The notes under the pieces were generated by a model that was not told the DNA's origin, searched no databases, and saw only the letters and a list, made by a program, of their open reading frames with translations. A stretch of DNA of 40,038 nt from an uncultured Muribaculaceae bacterium (GTDB lineage Bacteria > Bacteroidota > Bacteroidia > Bacteroidales > Muribaculaceae): assembly GCA_905207535.1 (NCBI GenBank), contig CAJLLX010000006.1, positions 1-40,038 on the forward strand, in the 5' to 3' direction. The translations under genes were made by a program, and so were the position numbers. Shown here one piece after another: positions 39,034 to 40,038 of the stretch (the stretch's first letter is position 1; every line of letters begins with the position of its first letter).

Positions 39034-39978
39034 TCAGATGGCTCCCACCTCGCGGGGTGTGATCAGTTTGTTGACTATGGCGAAGATTGTGAGGCCGGCC
39101 GTGGAGTGGATCTGCAGCTTGGCGGCGATATTGCGGCGGTGAGTGGTGACGGTATGCACCGAAAGGTATAGCCGTGCGGCAATCTCCTTGTTGCTCAGCC
39201 CTTTTGCAACGAGGCTCACTATTTCGCGCTCGCGGTCGGAGAGCTTTTCGAGTTTGTCGGAGCCGTTTTTCTCCTCTTCAGCTGGCATTTCAGCGTTGAC
39301 GGCCACACTCTTCTCGAAAGCCTTTACCGCAGGCACAAAAAGCGAGTCCTCAGCCTGGCAGTGGAGCCTCAGATCGCGCTCACAGTTGATGATATCGAAG
39401 AGCGCCGAATTGAGCAGGTCGTTCCCCTTCCCGGGATAATAGCGCACGATGATATCCTTGAGTTCTTTCAGTTTTGGGTCCATATGCGAGTGCTGCGAGG
39501 CGAAGCGCTCTATGGTGTAACCCGATGTGCGCACACCCTCGAGAAGCCGCTCCACATAAGGGAAAACCTTCTGATTCTCCACCTGCATATGCTTGCGCAC
39601 TTCGGTGACATATTCGTCGTAAAAGCGCAGGATGAGAAATCCGAGTTCATCCTCCGACGAGCAGTCGATGGCTTCGATTAGTTTGCGGCGGATCATCGGC
39701 AATGCGAATCCGAGAAAATATTCATGAGCGTTTTTGAGATAGCTCATAAACTGCGCCAGATCGAGCTGCTCGCGACCGCTGGGACGGCCCGACATAAAAT
39801 TGATTGTGGTAAGAAATGTAGGGATATCGATATCGTTGGCAAGGCAAACCTCCCCTACCGTCTGATCGCCGAAACCGAGCGAAATACCGAAGCGTGCCAT
39901 CACCATAAGCAGCGACGGATCGGCCGCGATCACACTTCTCATCGGCATATCCTGCTCAAATCGTGCCGGCTGTTGCAT
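39034..39978 (-). CDS. hemerythrin-like domain fused to LuxR-type HTH regulator
   Basis: A 314-residue cytosolic protein. Residues 15-60 resemble the ScdA/RIC N-terminal region; residues 80-225 form a hemerythrin-like four-helix bundle with a full set of likely diiron ligands: His85, His130 and Glu134 (HMQVE), His163 or His165, and His206 with Glu210 (HCQAE). After an acidic linker (229-242) comes a LuxR/GerE HTH (LSDREREIVSLVAKGLSNKEIAARLYLSVHTVTTHRRN region, 246-288). Such a fusion suggests transcription controlled by a non-haem diiron site that senses oxygen, NO or redox state. This is inference from architecture. Target genes are not visible; the next upstream gene is outside the window. 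Confidence 0.88.
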   Translation of the reverse strand: MQQPARFEQDMPMRSVIAADPSLLMVMARFGISLGFGDQTVGEVCLANDIDIPTFLTTINFMSGRPSGREQLDLAQFMSYLKNAHEYFLGFALPMIRRKLIEAIDCSSEDELGFLILRFYDEYVTEVRKHMQVENQKVFPYVERLLEGVRTSGYTIERFASQHSHMDPKLKELKDIIVRYYPGKGNDLLNSALFDIINCERDLRLHCQAEDSLFVPAVKAFEKSVAVNAEMPAEEEKNGSDKLEKLSDREREIVSLVAKGLSNKEIAARLYLSVHTVTTHRRNIAAKLQIHSTAGLTIFAIVNKLITPREVGAI

Positions 39979-40038
39979 AAGTGAACCTGTTGGTTGAATT
40001 AATTTCTTAAAATATTTATAATGAAAAAGTTGCGCATA

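Noticed and set aside
1..40038. tRNA or rRNA genes
   Set aside because: No T-loop/acceptor patterns or conserved rRNA segments were noticed on reading; a tRNAscan-SE or Infernal run would settle it.

Overview
The window looks like a chromosomal segment of a Bacteroidales gut bacterium, most likely Muribaculaceae (S24-7 group). This is inference from the style of the proteins, the fairly high GC content, the near absence of Shine-Dalgarno sites, and repeated matches to the Bacteroidetes sigma-ABfr promoter (-33 TTTG, -7 TAnnTTTG). No rRNA, tRNA, CRISPR array or prophage was recognised. The only mobile element is an ISL3-type transposase cut by the left edge. The rest is mostly housekeeping and central metabolism.

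Layout. 1-1457: ISL3 transposase and a gene-poor scar. 1458-8124: minus-strand DUF1846 protein, an EamA exporter followed by glutamyl-Q-tRNA(Asp) synthetase, and a class A penicillin-binding protein; this part is rich in minisatellites, several inside or at the ends of genes. 8250-8867: AlkD-like protein. 8891-13809: a tight minus-strand operon iorA-iorB-aminotransferase-CoA transferase, a complete route between aromatic amino acids and aryl-acetates. 14046-15437: malate dehydrogenase plus a thioredoxin lipoprotein. 15578-17944: patatin with a predicted outer-membrane barrel. 18141-21445: DUF805 protein, RidA, YihY, and a cysteine-less thioredoxin-fold protein behind a strong promoter and a 260-nt structured leader. 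21606-26806: galM and priA (divergent) and a sodium symporter. 26965-30440: small membrane protein, then a WYL regulator divergent from an AAA+ ATPase, with perfect inverted repeats in the shared promoter region. 30563-33421: HAD phosphatase, FHS-type sugar transporter, PfkB kinase. 33554-35952: DUF4136 lipoprotein and an ABC-type ATPase fused to a DUF4435/TOPRIM domain (OLD- or PARIS-like architecture). 36089-38818: putrescine genes aguB and aguA, a 78-residue protein and a TM2 protein, probably one operon. 39034-39978: a hemerythrin-like diiron domain fused to a LuxR-type DNA-binding domain.

The most unusual points are: (i) short tandem duplications that run across stop codons of at least five genes and have invaded gluQ, triplicating its RFAPSPTG motif; (ii) the structured leader at about 20669-20926; (iii) the WYL/AAA+ divergent pair with palindromes; (iv) the ATPase-TOPRIM fusion; (v) the hemerythrin-LuxR fusion; and (vi) many -7 boxes so close to the ATG that the mRNAs would be leaderless.
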